From Sulfurimonas indica (lineage in GTDB: Bacteria > Campylobacterota > Campylobacteria > Campylobacterales > Sulfurimonadaceae): a stretch of 47,736 nt of DNA. Location: the NCBI RefSeq assembly GCF_009192995.1, contig NZ_SDID01000018.1, positions 1-47,736 of the forward strand. The letters are read 5' to 3'. Each line of letters opens with the position of its first letter. Position 1 is the first letter of the stretch. The position numbers were made by a program, and so were the translations under genes. This document shows, one piece after another, positions 34,658-44,410 of the stretch. The notes beneath the pieces were generated by a model. The model saw nothing but the letters and a program-made list of their open reading frames with translations, was not told where the DNA came from and did not search any database.

Positions 34658-37600
34658 ATTTACAGAAGAAAAACTAGAACTAGCATTTATAAAACTACTT
34701 GAAGAACAAGGCATAAGTTATCAATACGGCAAAGATATAGATAGAGATGAGAGTGAAGTCCTTTTAAAAGAGGATCTTAAAGAGTATTTACAAGAAAGAT
34801 ATAAAAAAGAAAATATTACTGAGAGTGAGATTGCTCAGATAGTACGAAAACTAGAAACATATCCAGCTAGTGACCTCTACGATACAAACAAGTCTATCAT
34901 GAAGTTAGTCTCTGACGGATTTATATTTAAAAGAGAAGATGCAACTGCTAAAGATATACATATACAACTTATAAACTACGAAGATGTAGAAGCCAATAAT
35001 TTTAAAATAGTAAATCAGTTAGAGATTGTAGGATACGAAAAACGAATACCCGATGGGATACTGTATATAAACGGTATGCCACTTGTGGTATTTGAATTTA
35101 AAAGTGCCATAAGAGAAGAAGCAACACTTCATGATGCTTATGTGCAACTCACTACTAGGTATAGGAGAGATATACCAGAGCTTTTTAAATACAATGCTTT
35201 TTGTGTCATTAGTGATGGAGTGAACAACAAAGCAGGTTCATTTTTTGCACCTTATGAGTTTTTTTATGCTTGGAGAAAGATAACAGGTTATGAAGAAGAT
35301 GTAGATGGCATAGACTCTATGTATTCTATGATTGCAGGGATGTTTAACAGAGATAGATTGGTAGATATTATCCATAACTTTATCTATATACCAGACAAAG
35401 CAAAAGATGAACAAAAGATAGTATGTCGATATCCTCAATACTATGCTACAAAAAAACTCTATGAAAACATCAAACTCCATCAAAAACCAAAGGGTGATGG
35501 TAAAGGTGGTACATACTTTGGTGCTACTGGATGTGGTAAGAGTTTTACTATGCTTTACTTAACTAGAATGCTTATGAAGAGTGTAGAATTTTCAAGCCCT
35601 ACAATTATACTCATTACTGATAGAACAGACTTAGATGTACAGTTAAGTTCACAGTTTGCAAATGCCAAGGGCTTTATAGGTGATGATGGTGTTGTGAGTG
35701 TAGAGAGCCGTGCAGATTTACGAGAGAAACTCAGTGGTAGAGAAAGTGGAGGAGTATTTTTAACTACTATTCATAAATTTACAGAAGATTTAGAGGTTTT
35801 GAGTGAGCGAAATAACATCATCTGTATATCTGATGAAGCACACCGTAGTCAAATCAACCTAGACCAAAAAGTAAAAATTACTAAAGATGGTGTAAAAAAG
35901 AGTTATGGTTTTGCAAAATATCTGCATGATTCTTTGCCAAATGCTACCTATGTTGGTTTTACTGGAACTCCTATAGATGCTACTTTAGATGTATTTGGAG
36001 ATGTAGTAGATAGCTACACTATGACTGAATCTGTAAGAGATGAGATAACGGTAAGAGTCGTTTATGAGGGAAGAGCTGCCAAGGTAGTACTTGATAACTC
36101 TAAACTTCAAGAGATTGAGAAATATTATGATGAGTGTGCCCAATCTGGTGCAAATGAGTACCAGATAGACGAGAGTAAAAAATCTATGGCAAAGATGAGT
36201 GTTATCTTGGGAGACCCGGATAGACTCAAAGCATTAGCCAAAGATTTTGTAAAGCATTATGAAAAAAGAGTAGAAGAAGGTGCAACACTCAAAGGTAAAG
36301 CTATCTTTGTTTCAAGCAGTAGAGATATAGCCTATAACCTTTTTAAAGAGATAGTGGCTCTTAGACCTGAGTGGAATGAGAAAAAAGTATGTGATGATAA
36401 TGCCAAACTTACTGAGCGAGAAAAAAAAGAGATACTTCCACTTGAAAAAATCAAAATGGTGATGACTCGCAATAAAGATGATAAAAAAGAGTTATACGAT
36501 ATGCTAGGCACGAAAGAGTATAGAAAAACTCTTGATGTGCAGTTTAAAAATGAAAAATCAAACTTTAAAATAGCCATAGTAGTAGATATGTGGCTTACAG
36601 GTTTTGATGTGCCATTTCTAGATACTATCTACATAGACAAACCTATAAGTGAGCATAACCTTATACAGACTATCTCAAGAGTCAACAGAAAATATAAGTC
36701 GAAAGAGAAAGGGCTTGTAGTTGACTATATAGGCATAAAGACAGCTATGAATAAGGCTCTTAAACAGTTTTCTAAGATAGATAGTCAAAACTTTGAAGAT
36801 ATTAATGCTTCTATAGTTGTAGTAAAAGACCAGCTTGATTTACTTGCAAAACTGTTTCATAAGTTCGATACAAGTAGATATTTTCATGGAACTCCTACAG
36901 AACAACTAGAGTGTTTAAATCAAGCGAGTGAATATGTGCAGTTAACCAAAGAGTTAGAATCTCGGTTTATGTATATAGTTAAGCGACTAAAAGGGGCTTA
37001 TGATATATGCTGTGGTAGTGAAGCTTTTACTCAAGATGAAAAAGATCATATTCATTTTTATTTAGCAGTTCGTAGCATTATCATAAAGCTTACTCGTGGA
37101 GATGCTCCTGATACTGCACAGATGAATGCTAAAGTATCGCAAATGATAGCAGAAGCACTTAAAAGTGATGGTGTTGAGGAGATATTTAAACTAGGATCTG
37201 AAGATGAAGCTCAGATAGATATATTTGACGAAGATTATATTAACAAAATAGAAAAAATTAAATTGCCAAATACAAAGATAAAACTTCTACAGCAACTACT
37301 ACAAAAAGCACTAGAAGATTTTAAAAAAGTAAATAAGGTCAAAGCAGTAGATTTTTCTAAAAAGTTTACAGCCTTAGTAGAAAAGTACAATGAAAGAAAA
37401 GAGGAAGATGTTTTAGTCAGTGGAGTCCTAGAGGATTTCACTGATGAGATTATTGACCTCTATCATGCTCTTAGAGAAGAAAAAGCATCCTTTGGAGATA
37501 TGGGTATAGATTTTGAAGAAAAAGCCTTCTACGATATCTTAAAAAGTATAGCACATAAGTTTGATTTTAATTATCCAGAGGAGAAACTAATAATTCTATC

Positions 37601-37793
37601 TCGTGAAGTGAAAAAAGTTGTTGATGATAAAAGCAAATATACAGACTGGAATATAAGAGAAGATATAAAAGCTGAACTTAAAGTTGATCTTATAATGTTA
37701 CTAGCTAAACATGGGTATCCACCAATCACAAGAGATGAAGTATTTAAAGAGATATTTGAACAGGCTGAGAATTTTAAGAAATATAGGGAGTGA
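34650..37793 (+). CDS. hsdR: Type I restriction endonuclease subunit
   Basis: HsdR translocates DNA and cuts it when the target is unmethylated. The protein of about 1047 residues has a PD-(D/E)xK nuclease (D135 in GIPDGI, E149 and K151 in VFEFKSA). The Walker A motif GATGCGKS is near 291-298, the DEAH box starts at D395, and FTGTPID and the later helicase motifs (WLTGFDVP, ISRVNRKYK) follow. A helical C-terminal domain comes last. All parts look intact. The start is ATG 34650 or 34647, overlapping the Fic stop by up to 11 bp. Fic and the three-gene cassette separate it from hsdM and hsdS. Confidence 0.96.
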   Translation: MSKFTEEKLELAFIKLLEEQGISYQYGKDIDRDESEVLLKEDLKEYLQERYKKENITESEIAQIVRKLETYPASDLYDTNKSIMKLVSDGFIFKREDATAKDIHIQLINYEDVEANNFKIVNQLEIVGYEKRIPDGILYINGMPLVVFEFKSAIREEATLHDAYVQLTTRYRRDIPELFKYNAFCVISDGVNNKAGSFFAPYEFFYAWRKITGYEEDVDGIDSMYSMIAGMFNRDRLVDIIHNFIYIPDKAKDEQKIVCRYPQYYATKKLYENIKLHQKPKGDGKGGTYFGATGCGKSFTMLYLTRMLMKSVEFSSPTIILITDRTDLDVQLSSQFANAKGFIGDDGVVSVESRADLREKLSGRESGGVFLTTIHKFTEDLEVLSERNNIICISDEAHRSQINLDQKVKITKDGVKKSYGFAKYLHDSLPNATYVGFTGTPIDATLDVFGDVVDSYTMTESVRDEITVRVVYEGRAAKVVLDNSKLQEIEKYYDECAQSGANEYQIDESKKSMAKMSVILGDPDRLKALAKDFVKHYEKRVEEGATLKGKAIFVSSSRDIAYNLFKEIVALRPEWNEKKVCDDNAKLTEREKKEILPLEKIKMVMTRNKDDKKELYDMLGTKEYRKTLDVQFKNEKSNFKIAIVVDMWLTGFDVPFLDTIYIDKPISEHNLIQTISRVNRKYKSKEKGLVVDYIGIKTAMNKALKQFSKIDSQNFEDINASIVVVKDQLDLLAKLFHKFDTSRYFHGTPTEQLECLNQASEYVQLTKELESRFMYIVKRLKGAYDICCGSEAFTQDEKDHIHFYLAVRSIIIKLTRGDAPDTAQMNAKVSQMIAEALKSDGVEEIFKLGSEDEAQIDIFDEDYINKIEKIKLPNTKIKLLQQLLQKALEDFKKVNKVKAVDFSKKFTALVEKYNERKEEDVLVSGVLEDFTDEIIDLYHALREEKASFGDMGIDFEEKAFYDILKSIAHKFDFNYPEEKLIILSREVKKVVDDKSKYTDWNIREDIKAELKVDLIMLLAKHGYPPITRDEVFKEIFEQAENFKKYRE

Positions 37794-37797
37794 TGAG

Positions 37798-40116
37798 ATG
37801 GAAGAGATAGATTTTAGTGAAATTAGTAGAGAGGATATTATTAAAGCTTTTCATAAATATGATGAATTAAAAGCAAATAACCAAATAAATCCACATAGAC
37901 AAGCGAAAGATTATATATTATTTTGGAATAGTAAAGAATATCCTCAAAAATATATTGTGGGCATTGCTTATGGACTAAAATATGGACAAGACATATTAGA
38001 CAGCTCCTTATATAATGCTACAGGTAATCATAAGGCTGCTGCTCAATGGTGCCTTGAAAGAAATGGATTTGTTTTATATGCTGATAAAAAATATAAAAAA
38101 TATTTAGAAGGAAAATACGACAATCAAACTACTATAAATACCTACTATTCTGATCTTAAAAAAGCGATTAAGATTTTTCAAAATATCGAAAAGCTTAAAG
38201 AAAAAAATCTAAATGAAATTTTTGAAAGTATGAAAAATGGTGAGATTAGTTTTGAAGAATATGATAAAGCACAGAAAGAACTAGGTTTTGATGATAAACA
38301 ACTTTTTAGCACATTAAAGACAAAAGCAAAAACATACTTAGAAGCTTTAAAGGATAGAAGAAAAAAAATTATTGAAGAAGAAGATGAAAGATTTTATCTA
38401 ACATTAGCAAATGAGTTTGAACTCACTACTAGAAAACCACATCTCTCAAGTGGTCGACAATATTTCCAAATCTATCCTAAAAATACTCCAATATCTGAAG
38501 GCACAGGTGGCACTCATTATGAATTTGAAATAAAGGGAGATGATGTTGTACTGGCATTGCATTTAGAAAATAGAATAAAAGATAGAGAAGGTCTGAAAAA
38601 GTATTTAAACATTCCAAACCCAGCATCGTCAAAAAGAGTTTTTTCAGAGACAATAGTTACCAATATGACAGAAAATGAAATCAGAGAAAAGTTTCAAAAA
38701 CTATATAATCAATATGAAGAAAAAATTAATCAATATTATCAGCTTGGCACAACTACAAAGGAAAAAACATTGGAAGAGAAAGAAGTAAATTTACAAGCAT
38801 TAAATCAAATCCTCTATGGTCCTCCAGGAACAGGAAAAACTTACAAAATTAATAAACTTAAAGAACAGTTTATCTATAAAGAAAGTAGTATTAGCGATGT
38901 TGAATGGGTAAAAAAAATCGTAGAAGAGTTGACTTGGTTCGAAGTAGTTTCACTTGTCCTTTATGATTTAGAAAAAGAAGCAAAAGTTCCAGAGATTGCA
39001 AAGCATGAGTTAATTATTGCTAAAGCGGAATTACTGAATAAGAAAAAAGGTGTACCGCAACAAATTTGGGCAGCATTACAAACACATACTATTCTAGAGT
39101 CTACGACAGTGAATTATAAAACAAGGGTTGAACCTTTAGTCTTTGATAAATTAAAAAACTCTATATGGAGATTGATAGATGGTTTTGAAGAAAAAACACC
39201 TGAACTTATTAGTATTTACGATAAATATAAAAATGGAAAGCCTCTTTCTCAAGAATTACATAATTATAAGTTCATTACATTTCATCAAAGTTACGGGTAT
39301 GAAGAATTTGTAGAGGGTATTAAAGCTATTCCTGCTGGGGAAATGGGCAATGAAGATGGTGAAGAGATGATTTACCAAGTAACAGATGGCATATTTAAAA
39401 AAATGGCAGAAAGGGCAAAGAAAAATCCAAACTACAAATATGCACTTTTTATAGATGAAATTAATCGTGGTAACATCTCTAAAATTTTTGGAGAGCTTAT
39501 CACTCTTATAGAAGATGGTAAAAGGCTTGGTCAAGATGAAGGCATGGAAATAGTTTTACCTTATAGTAATAGTTCATTTGGTGTGCCAGATAATTTATAT
39601 ATCATTGGTACGATGAATACAGCAGATAGAAGTATAGCTTTAATGGATACAGCACTCAGAAGAAGGTTTGAGTTTACAGAGATGATGCCAGATTTAGAAG
39701 TTGTTAAAAATGTAAGTGTTGAAGATATTAATGTTTACAAACTTCTTGAAACAATCAACAAAAGAATCGAGTATCTTTATGATAGAGATCATACTATTGG
39801 TCATGCTTACTTTATGAGACTAAAAGAGGAAAATAATTTAGGTACTCTAGCGACTATTTTTAAAAATAAAATTATCCCTCTTTTGCAAGAGTATTTTTAT
39901 GATGATTGGGAAAAGATAAGATTAGTTCTTGGTGACAATCAAAAAAGTGATAAAAGCTTAAAGTTTATTATCCAAAAAGAAGATTACAGTATGAAAGAGC
40001 TGTTTGGTGACAGTGGTTTAGACTTATTAGAGGTTGAAGAAGAATCTAGTGTATATGAAATTAACGAAGTTGCTTTTAATCATCCATTGAGCTACATAAG
40101 AATATATGAAAACTAA
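37798..40116 (+). CDS. mcrB: McrB-type GTPase of a modification-dependent restriction system
   Basis: McrB recognises modified DNA and, with GTP, drives McrC cleavage. This protein of about 772 residues has an N-terminal region (about 1-310) that differs from E. coli McrB and probably sets specificity. Its AAA+ domain has GPPGTGKT (341-348), FIDEINRGN (D553, E554) and the McrB signature MNTADRS (606-612), followed by ALRRRFEF. The ATG at 37798 follows the hsdR stop by 4 bp and has GGGAG upstream; an in-frame ATG at 37711 lies inside hsdR. The large C-terminal part is intact. Confidence 0.92.
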   Translation: MEEIDFSEISREDIIKAFHKYDELKANNQINPHRQAKDYILFWNSKEYPQKYIVGIAYGLKYGQDILDSSLYNATGNHKAAAQWCLERNGFVLYADKKYKKYLEGKYDNQTTINTYYSDLKKAIKIFQNIEKLKEKNLNEIFESMKNGEISFEEYDKAQKELGFDDKQLFSTLKTKAKTYLEALKDRRKKIIEEEDERFYLTLANEFELTTRKPHLSSGRQYFQIYPKNTPISEGTGGTHYEFEIKGDDVVLALHLENRIKDREGLKKYLNIPNPASSKRVFSETIVTNMTENEIREKFQKLYNQYEEKINQYYQLGTTTKEKTLEEKEVNLQALNQILYGPPGTGKTYKINKLKEQFIYKESSISDVEWVKKIVEELTWFEVVSLVLYDLEKEAKVPEIAKHELIIAKAELLNKKKGVPQQIWAALQTHTILESTTVNYKTRVEPLVFDKLKNSIWRLIDGFEEKTPELISIYDKYKNGKPLSQELHNYKFITFHQSYGYEEFVEGIKAIPAGEMGNEDGEEMIYQVTDGIFKKMAERAKKNPNYKYALFIDEINRGNISKIFGELITLIEDGKRLGQDEGMEIVLPYSNSSFGVPDNLYIIGTMNTADRSIALMDTALRRRFEFTEMMPDLEVVKNVSVEDINVYKLLETINKRIEYLYDRDHTIGHAYFMRLKEENNLGTLATIFKNKIIPLLQEYFYDDWEKIRLVLGDNQKSDKSLKFIIQKEDYSMKELFGDSGLDLLEVEEESSVYEINEVAFNHPLSYIRIYEN

Positions 40117-41374
40117 TTTTTCAATTTCAGAATACCACTCTATTTATATAAACAAAGCAGATAGTTATGGATTAGATTCACAAAATAATCTAGCCGTACC
40201 TAAAAAGATTTTTAACGATTTAAAGCAGTTTGTTTTGAAAAATAGTGAGCAAACACTGTTTCTGAAGCCTTCATACAAGAAAGGATTAGGTGAAACCCTA
40301 CAAGCACAAAATTATGTAGGGGTAATACAAACTAAAGATGGTACAACTATTGAGATATTACCAAAGATACAAAGCATTAATGAAGATGAATTAAAAAAAC
40401 TCTTAATAAAGATGCTAAAAACTCTCAAAAAATCACCATTTAAAAATTTTAATATGGCACATCTAAAAAGTTCAAAAATGCCACTTTTAGAAATTTTTAT
40501 TACAATGTTTCTTGATGAACTGCTCAAGCTGATTAAAAAAGGTATTAAATCTGATTACATTTCCAAAAATGAAAATTTAAAATTTCTCAAAGGCAAACTA
40601 AAAATAAACCAACAAATAAAGGCAAACTACATCCACAAAGAAAACTTCTTTGTGGAGTATCAAGAGTTTTTAAGTAATAGAGTAGAAAACAAACTCATTA
40701 AAACAACTCTTGAATTTTTATATAAAAAATCAAGGTCAAATAAAAATCAGCAAAAGATTAGAGAGTTTTTATTTGTTTTTGACTATATTGAAAAATCACA
40801 TAATATAAAACATGACTTTTCAAAAATAAAACTGAATAGGCAAATGAAAGATTATGAAAAAACACTATTATGGTGTAAAACATTCTTACTTAAAAATTCA
40901 TTTACACCCTACAAAGGTAAGGATATAGCTTTTGCATTGCTATTTGACATGAACTTGCTATTTGAATCATATGTAGGAGATTATTTAAAAAAGCAAGGAT
41001 TAAATATTAGTTTACAGGATAAAGGAAAGTATCTTGTAGAGAAGCCTAATAAATTTGCATTAAGACCTGATATTGTTATAAATAAAGATGAACAGCAGCT
41101 TATAGCGGATACTAAATGGAAAATTATTAGAGATGAAAAAGATATTTCACAAACTGATATGTATCAACTGTATGCTTATGGAACAAAGTACCAAGGTTGT
41201 TCACAACTATATTTAATCTATCCATATGAGAACAATCATCTTAATCTAAAATATATATATCAAGAAGAAAAAAACAATAAATTATTATTGAATATATTAT
41301 TTTTTGATTTGACATCTCCAGAGCCGATCTTCTATAAGGATAAAACATTAAAATGTTCAATAGAAACTTTTTGA
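40106..41374 (+). CDS. mcrC: McrC-type endonuclease subunit
   Basis: McrC supplies the nuclease of the McrBC complex. The 422-residue protein ends in a PD-(D/E)xK domain with LRPDIVI (D322) and ADTKWK (D335, K337). The N-terminal part contains YVGVIQTKDGTTIEILPKI, a usual McrC landmark. It overlaps mcrB by 11 bp, so translation is coupled. It is the last gene of the long rightward operon, and a hairpin at 41415-41439 separates it from the convergent relaxase gene. Confidence 0.92.
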   Translation: MKTNFSISEYHSIYINKADSYGLDSQNNLAVPKKIFNDLKQFVLKNSEQTLFLKPSYKKGLGETLQAQNYVGVIQTKDGTTIEILPKIQSINEDELKKLLIKMLKTLKKSPFKNFNMAHLKSSKMPLLEIFITMFLDELLKLIKKGIKSDYISKNENLKFLKGKLKINQQIKANYIHKENFFVEYQEFLSNRVENKLIKTTLEFLYKKSRSNKNQQKIREFLFVFDYIEKSHNIKHDFSKIKLNRQMKDYEKTLLWCKTFLLKNSFTPYKGKDIAFALLFDMNLLFESYVGDYLKKQGLNISLQDKGKYLVEKPNKFALRPDIVINKDEQQLIADTKWKIIRDEKDISQTDMYQLYAYGTKYQGCSQLYLIYPYENNHLNLKYIYQEEKNNKLLLNILFFDLTSPEPIFYKDKTLKCSIETF

Positions 41375-41414
41375 AAAATCATAAGAACATATAATTCATT
41401 TCTATGAAAAAAGT

Positions 41415-41439
41415 TTAAGGTTAATATAGTTTACCTTAA
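41415..41439. terminator. Possible bidirectional terminator
   Basis: TTAAGGT (41415-41421) and ACCTTAA (41433-41439) are perfect complements with an 11-nt loop in the 69-bp gap between the convergent mcrC and relaxase genes. The T-runs are poor. Confidence 0.35.
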
Positions 41440-41443
41440 TTCC

Positions 41444-42550
41444 TTATGGAGAAAAACTGAATCCTTCTATATCATCATGATCTGACGAGGAGTACTTAGT
41501 ACTTAGCTCTTTATCCTTTTTTTCCAATTGTTTAATTTGTTGAAAAGCTTTTTCTAACTCTTTTTTTTGTTGATCTATTATATTTGTCCTTTTTTTAGCT
41601 TCCTCCACTAAAAGCTTCAAAAAAACATGTAATAAATTATTTACCGACATCTTGTTAAATTCCTCTTTCATTAAATGTGGAGGAATTGTTTTTTTTATCT
41701 TCTCGGCAATTACAGTTAATTCTGATTTTAAACTTATATTATTTTCTTTTTGGATTTTTAAATCTTTTTGATATGTTATCTGTTGCTTGAGAGTTATTTG
41801 CTGTAGATCTTGAATCTTATTTTTTAGAATCTCATTTTCTTTTTTGTATTTTTTAATTTCAAGTTTTTTATTCCCATTTTCTTCTTTTAATCTTGAAATT
41901 TGCGTATTCTTTACCGCAATAGCTTTTTCTTGCTGTTCCATAGCTTCTTTGAAATCATAAGTATCCAATCGTTTTCGCTTACTACCCTTTTTCCCTCTTA
42001 TCATCCCTAGTGTTTTTGCTACAAAATCTTGCATTTCTATATAAAAAGACTTATCAAGTCTTTTACGTGTTCTTTTACCATTTTTATCAAAACTATTTTG
42101 TGCAATGGAAATACCATTGCTATCGATGCCCATGATTTCAATATGAGCGTGATAATTTTTAACTTTAATTTTGGTATCAAAGTACTTTATATTTTTATAT
42201 CGTCCTTCATCTTTATGAATCGCTACTTGAAGAATTTTTGTATCTAAATCCTGTTCAATTTTCTCGCAAATTAATTTTAAATCATTGAGTATATGATGTT
42301 GATTCAAGTTAACTATGGCGGACCTATGAGTAACAACATTTTTTTGAAGCTGTTGATTTGTTCTTTTAAAATAAGCTTCAGCTCTAATTTTTAACTCATT
42401 CTTATATATCTTCAATGATTCCTTTGCATTATGTAAAACCTCATTTTCTTCATCCTGAAAAATCGAATTTTTTGTAGAACAACTCCTATCGTTATGACTA
42501 AAATAACTTGAGTTCCCTTTTGCAAAATGTATACTTGATTGTGCTTTCAT
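41444..42550 (-). CDS. MobV/Mob_Pre-like relaxase
   Basis: MobV relaxases nick plasmid DNA at oriT for mobilisation. The 368-residue protein begins with AQSSIHFAKGNSSYFSHNDRS, which resembles MobV motif I. It has IHKDEGRY (H112, D114, E115) and NYHAHIEI (H134, H136), matching the HxDE...HxH metal motif, although the spacing is longer than in classic MobV. Residues about 210-368 form a long lysine- and glutamate-rich coiled coil, as in other Mob/Pre proteins. A perfect inverted repeat lies 20 bp upstream of its start. No coupling protein or type IV secretion genes are present, so it would rely on a helper. Confidence 0.65.
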   Translation of the reverse strand: MKAQSSIHFAKGNSSYFSHNDRSCSTKNSIFQDEENEVLHNAKESLKIYKNELKIRAEAYFKRTNQQLQKNVVTHRSAIVNLNQHHILNDLKLICEKIEQDLDTKILQVAIHKDEGRYKNIKYFDTKIKVKNYHAHIEIMGIDSNGISIAQNSFDKNGKRTRKRLDKSFYIEMQDFVAKTLGMIRGKKGSKRKRLDTYDFKEAMEQQEKAIAVKNTQISRLKEENGNKKLEIKKYKKENEILKNKIQDLQQITLKQQITYQKDLKIQKENNISLKSELTVIAEKIKKTIPPHLMKEEFNKMSVNNLLHVFLKLLVEEAKKRTNIIDQQKKELEKAFQQIKQLEKKDKELSTKYSSSDHDDIEGFSFSP

Positions 42551-42569
42551 TTTTTACCTTTTACCTAGA

Positions 42570-42601
42570 TAGGGTATCAGTGAGTACACACTGATACCCT
42601 A
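42570..42601. repeat. 13-bp perfect inverted repeat, candidate oriT or operator
   Basis: TAGGGTATCAGTG (42570-42582) pairs with CACTGATACCCTA (42589-42601) over a 6-nt loop. It lies between the relaxase start and the small gene upstream. It has no T-run on either side, which speaks against a simple terminator. Its arms contain AGGGTAT, the same heptamer as the repeats at the island ends. Confidence 0.6.
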
Positions 42602-42620
42602 GTCATATATTTCTATTATT

Positions 42621-42797
42621 TTATATACCAAGTTCTTTTTCTAATTCGATGATTTGCTGTTTTATTTTTTTTATTTTTGCATTATGAAAAATAAATTTTT
42701 TTTCAAGTTCATCAAGTTTTTTTAAATTTCTTTTCATCTTTTGTTTTTTTGTTAGTTCTTTTTTTTGTTCCAACTGAAATTTACTATTTTCTATCAT
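42621..42797 (-). CDS. Small coiled-coil protein
   Basis: This protein of about 58 residues is almost entirely charged helix (KKQKMKRNLKKLDELEKKF and so on), with a heptad pattern suggesting a coiled coil. The ATG at 42797 has AAGGTAGG upstream; an in-frame ATG at 42824 would overlap the preceding gene. Its place between an excisionase-like gene and a relaxase gene suggests a mobilisation accessory protein, but there is no direct evidence for that. Confidence 0.5.
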   Translation of the reverse strand: MIENSKFQLEQKKELTKKQKMKRNLKKLDELEKKFIFHNAKIKKIKQQIIELEKELGI

Positions 42798-42814
42798 AAT
42801 AAAACCTACCTTTT

Positions 42815-43042
42815 TTATTTGCATTTTAATAAATTAGATTTACTTATTCGAATTGCGCGGCCAAAACGTTTACCAATAAGCTCACCGTTCAAGAACATTT
42901 GTCTTAATTTTTGATATTCTATACCAGTTAATTTCTCTGCTTCTTCCAAGCTTATAAGCTCATCATTATTGTTCCGAATAGACAATATTTTTAGTATCTC
43001 ATTTTGTATTTTTTTTATTTCCTCTAGCTCATTTGTTTTCAT
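42815..43042 (-). CDS. Excisionase-like helix-turn-helix protein
   Basis: This 75-residue protein has a MerR/HTH_17-type winged helix: ISLEEAEKLTGIEYQKLRQMFLNGELIGKRFGRAIRIS. The form 'helix-turn-helix, then G-x-R-x-x-R-I-S' is usual for Xis-like proteins of integrative elements. It is preceded by an AAAGGAG site. It may direct excision with the integrase at 46216-47376 or control the mobilisation genes downstream. Confidence 0.65.
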   Translation of the reverse strand: MKTNELEEIKKIQNEILKILSIRNNNDELISLEEAEKLTGIEYQKLRQMFLNGELIGKRFGRAIRISKSNLLKCK

Positions 43043-43291
43043 AAGTACTCCTTTAATTTAAATATTCTCAACTTTAACAAAAAAGGTGTTTTGAAAATAA
43101 GAAACTTTTAAAAAATTTCAAAATTTATTATAAATTAAAATCTAAAGAGTAAAAATTACCAAAGAATTCAATTGAAAAACTTTTTGAAGATTAGAGGTGA
43201 TATGTTTATATTTAAAACTATCTATACTATTTGTTTGATTATTATTTGTATATGAAATATGTTATACTTCTATAAACATAAAGGAATTGGT
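43043..43291. other. AT-rich intergenic region with a divergent promoter
   Basis: The gap between the excisionase-like gene and the rightward unknown gene is AT-rich. TATACT at 43263-43268 is a plausible -10 box for the rightward gene, and AAGGAA lies at 43281-43286. No gene is seen. Confidence 0.35.
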
Positions 43292-44101
43292 ATGAAAAAA
43301 CATTCTACTGTAATGTCAGAACTGTTAGAAATTAGCGAAAACTCCTATTTTAGATGGAAAAAAAAAGATCATATTGTTTTAATTGATCTAATTGAAACAT
43401 ATTTCTCTACAGAAGATCTAATTGAGTTTTTAAATACAGGTAAAATTGAAAAATATGAGCAATTAAACTTTTTCAATTTAGTTAAAAAAAAGAATATAAA
43501 CAAATATTTATCTTCTTTTTTACAGGATGGTAGGTATGATAGATTAAGTCTCTCTCATGATATTTTTATTGATTTCTACTTTCAGTTTTTACTTTTTGTA
43601 AAAAATCAATCATATTTTACTTCTCTAGATTTACTTATACAAAAGCACTTACTCTCCTATTGTTTATATACATATCAACCATCTATAATTGAAGACGAGT
43701 TTGAAAAGGATTATACAAACGATAAAAATGAACTTCAAAATATACTTAATAGCCTTAATAAAATAATCAATGAAGATATAATAAATAGAATACAACCACA
43801 CTTTTGTATTTTTCAAAGTTGGGATGATTATATGCTTATAACTTTACAAGACATCATAGATAATCATATGTTTGATTTATTTGATTGTGAAGATAATGAA
43901 ATTACAAGAAAAGAAGCTTTGTACCATATCATAGGGTATCATGTCTATTCTAATATAGACAATAAGCTAAACTTTAATGAAAAGATAAGTCTTATATCAA
44001 AAATCTTTTCTAATTTAAGCTCTACTATTTTCAAAAATAAAGAAGAATTATTTCAGCAGTTAAATAGTTTACAACTGAAGTATTTAGCAGAAATAACCTA
44101 A
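43292..44101 (+). CDS. Unknown protein with N-terminal helix-turn-helix-like segment
   Basis: This protein of about 269 residues is not recognised. The first 50 residues (STVMSELLEISENSYFRWKKK and on to EDLIEFLNTGKI) look like a helix-turn-helix with a recognition helix rich in aromatic and basic residues. The rest is acidic and predicted helical. The ATG at 43292 has AAGGAA upstream; an ATG at 43259 is in frame but has no such site. It stands alone in the island between the mobilisation block and the AbiE-like pair. A regulator or a single-gene defence protein are both possible. Confidence 0.55.
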   Translation: MKKHSTVMSELLEISENSYFRWKKKDHIVLIDLIETYFSTEDLIEFLNTGKIEKYEQLNFFNLVKKKNINKYLSSFLQDGRYDRLSLSHDIFIDFYFQFLLFVKNQSYFTSLDLLIQKHLLSYCLYTYQPSIIEDEFEKDYTNDKNELQNILNSLNKIINEDIINRIQPHFCIFQSWDDYMLITLQDIIDNHMFDLFDCEDNEITRKEALYHIIGYHVYSNIDNKLNFNEKISLISKIFSNLSSTIFKNKEELFQQLNSLQLKYLAEIT

Positions 44102-44410
44102 CTAAATATTGGAGATATCCTATTCATATAGATAGCATATCCGAATTATCTGCTGCTGAATGAATCCTAAAAGTTTTCAGTAAAAAGTACTTGATGAGAG
44201 CATAATTAAAATAGTCTTATGTAAAATCTTTCGCGTTAAGAGAAGTATTTTTATTAATAGTTTAAATCGGTTAAAAGAACAAGATTTAGTTTGAGTTTAT
44301 TCCTTCATATCACAATTATTATAATTGTATTTAATGAAATAAAGAATTAAATTTGTCTAAATCTTATAAAATGTTACATTATCAATTTTTTTCTCAAATA
44401 TATATTTGAT
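44102..44410. other. Non-coding AT-rich gap
   Basis: No open frame or recognisable element was found between the unknown gene and the operator of the AbiE-like pair. A decayed gene cannot be excluded. Confidence 0.3.

Noticed and set aside
42570-42601. Intrinsic terminator for the small coiled-coil gene
   Set aside because: The stem is perfect, but no T-run follows in the direction of transcription and it sits right before a relaxase start, so oriT or an operator fits better.
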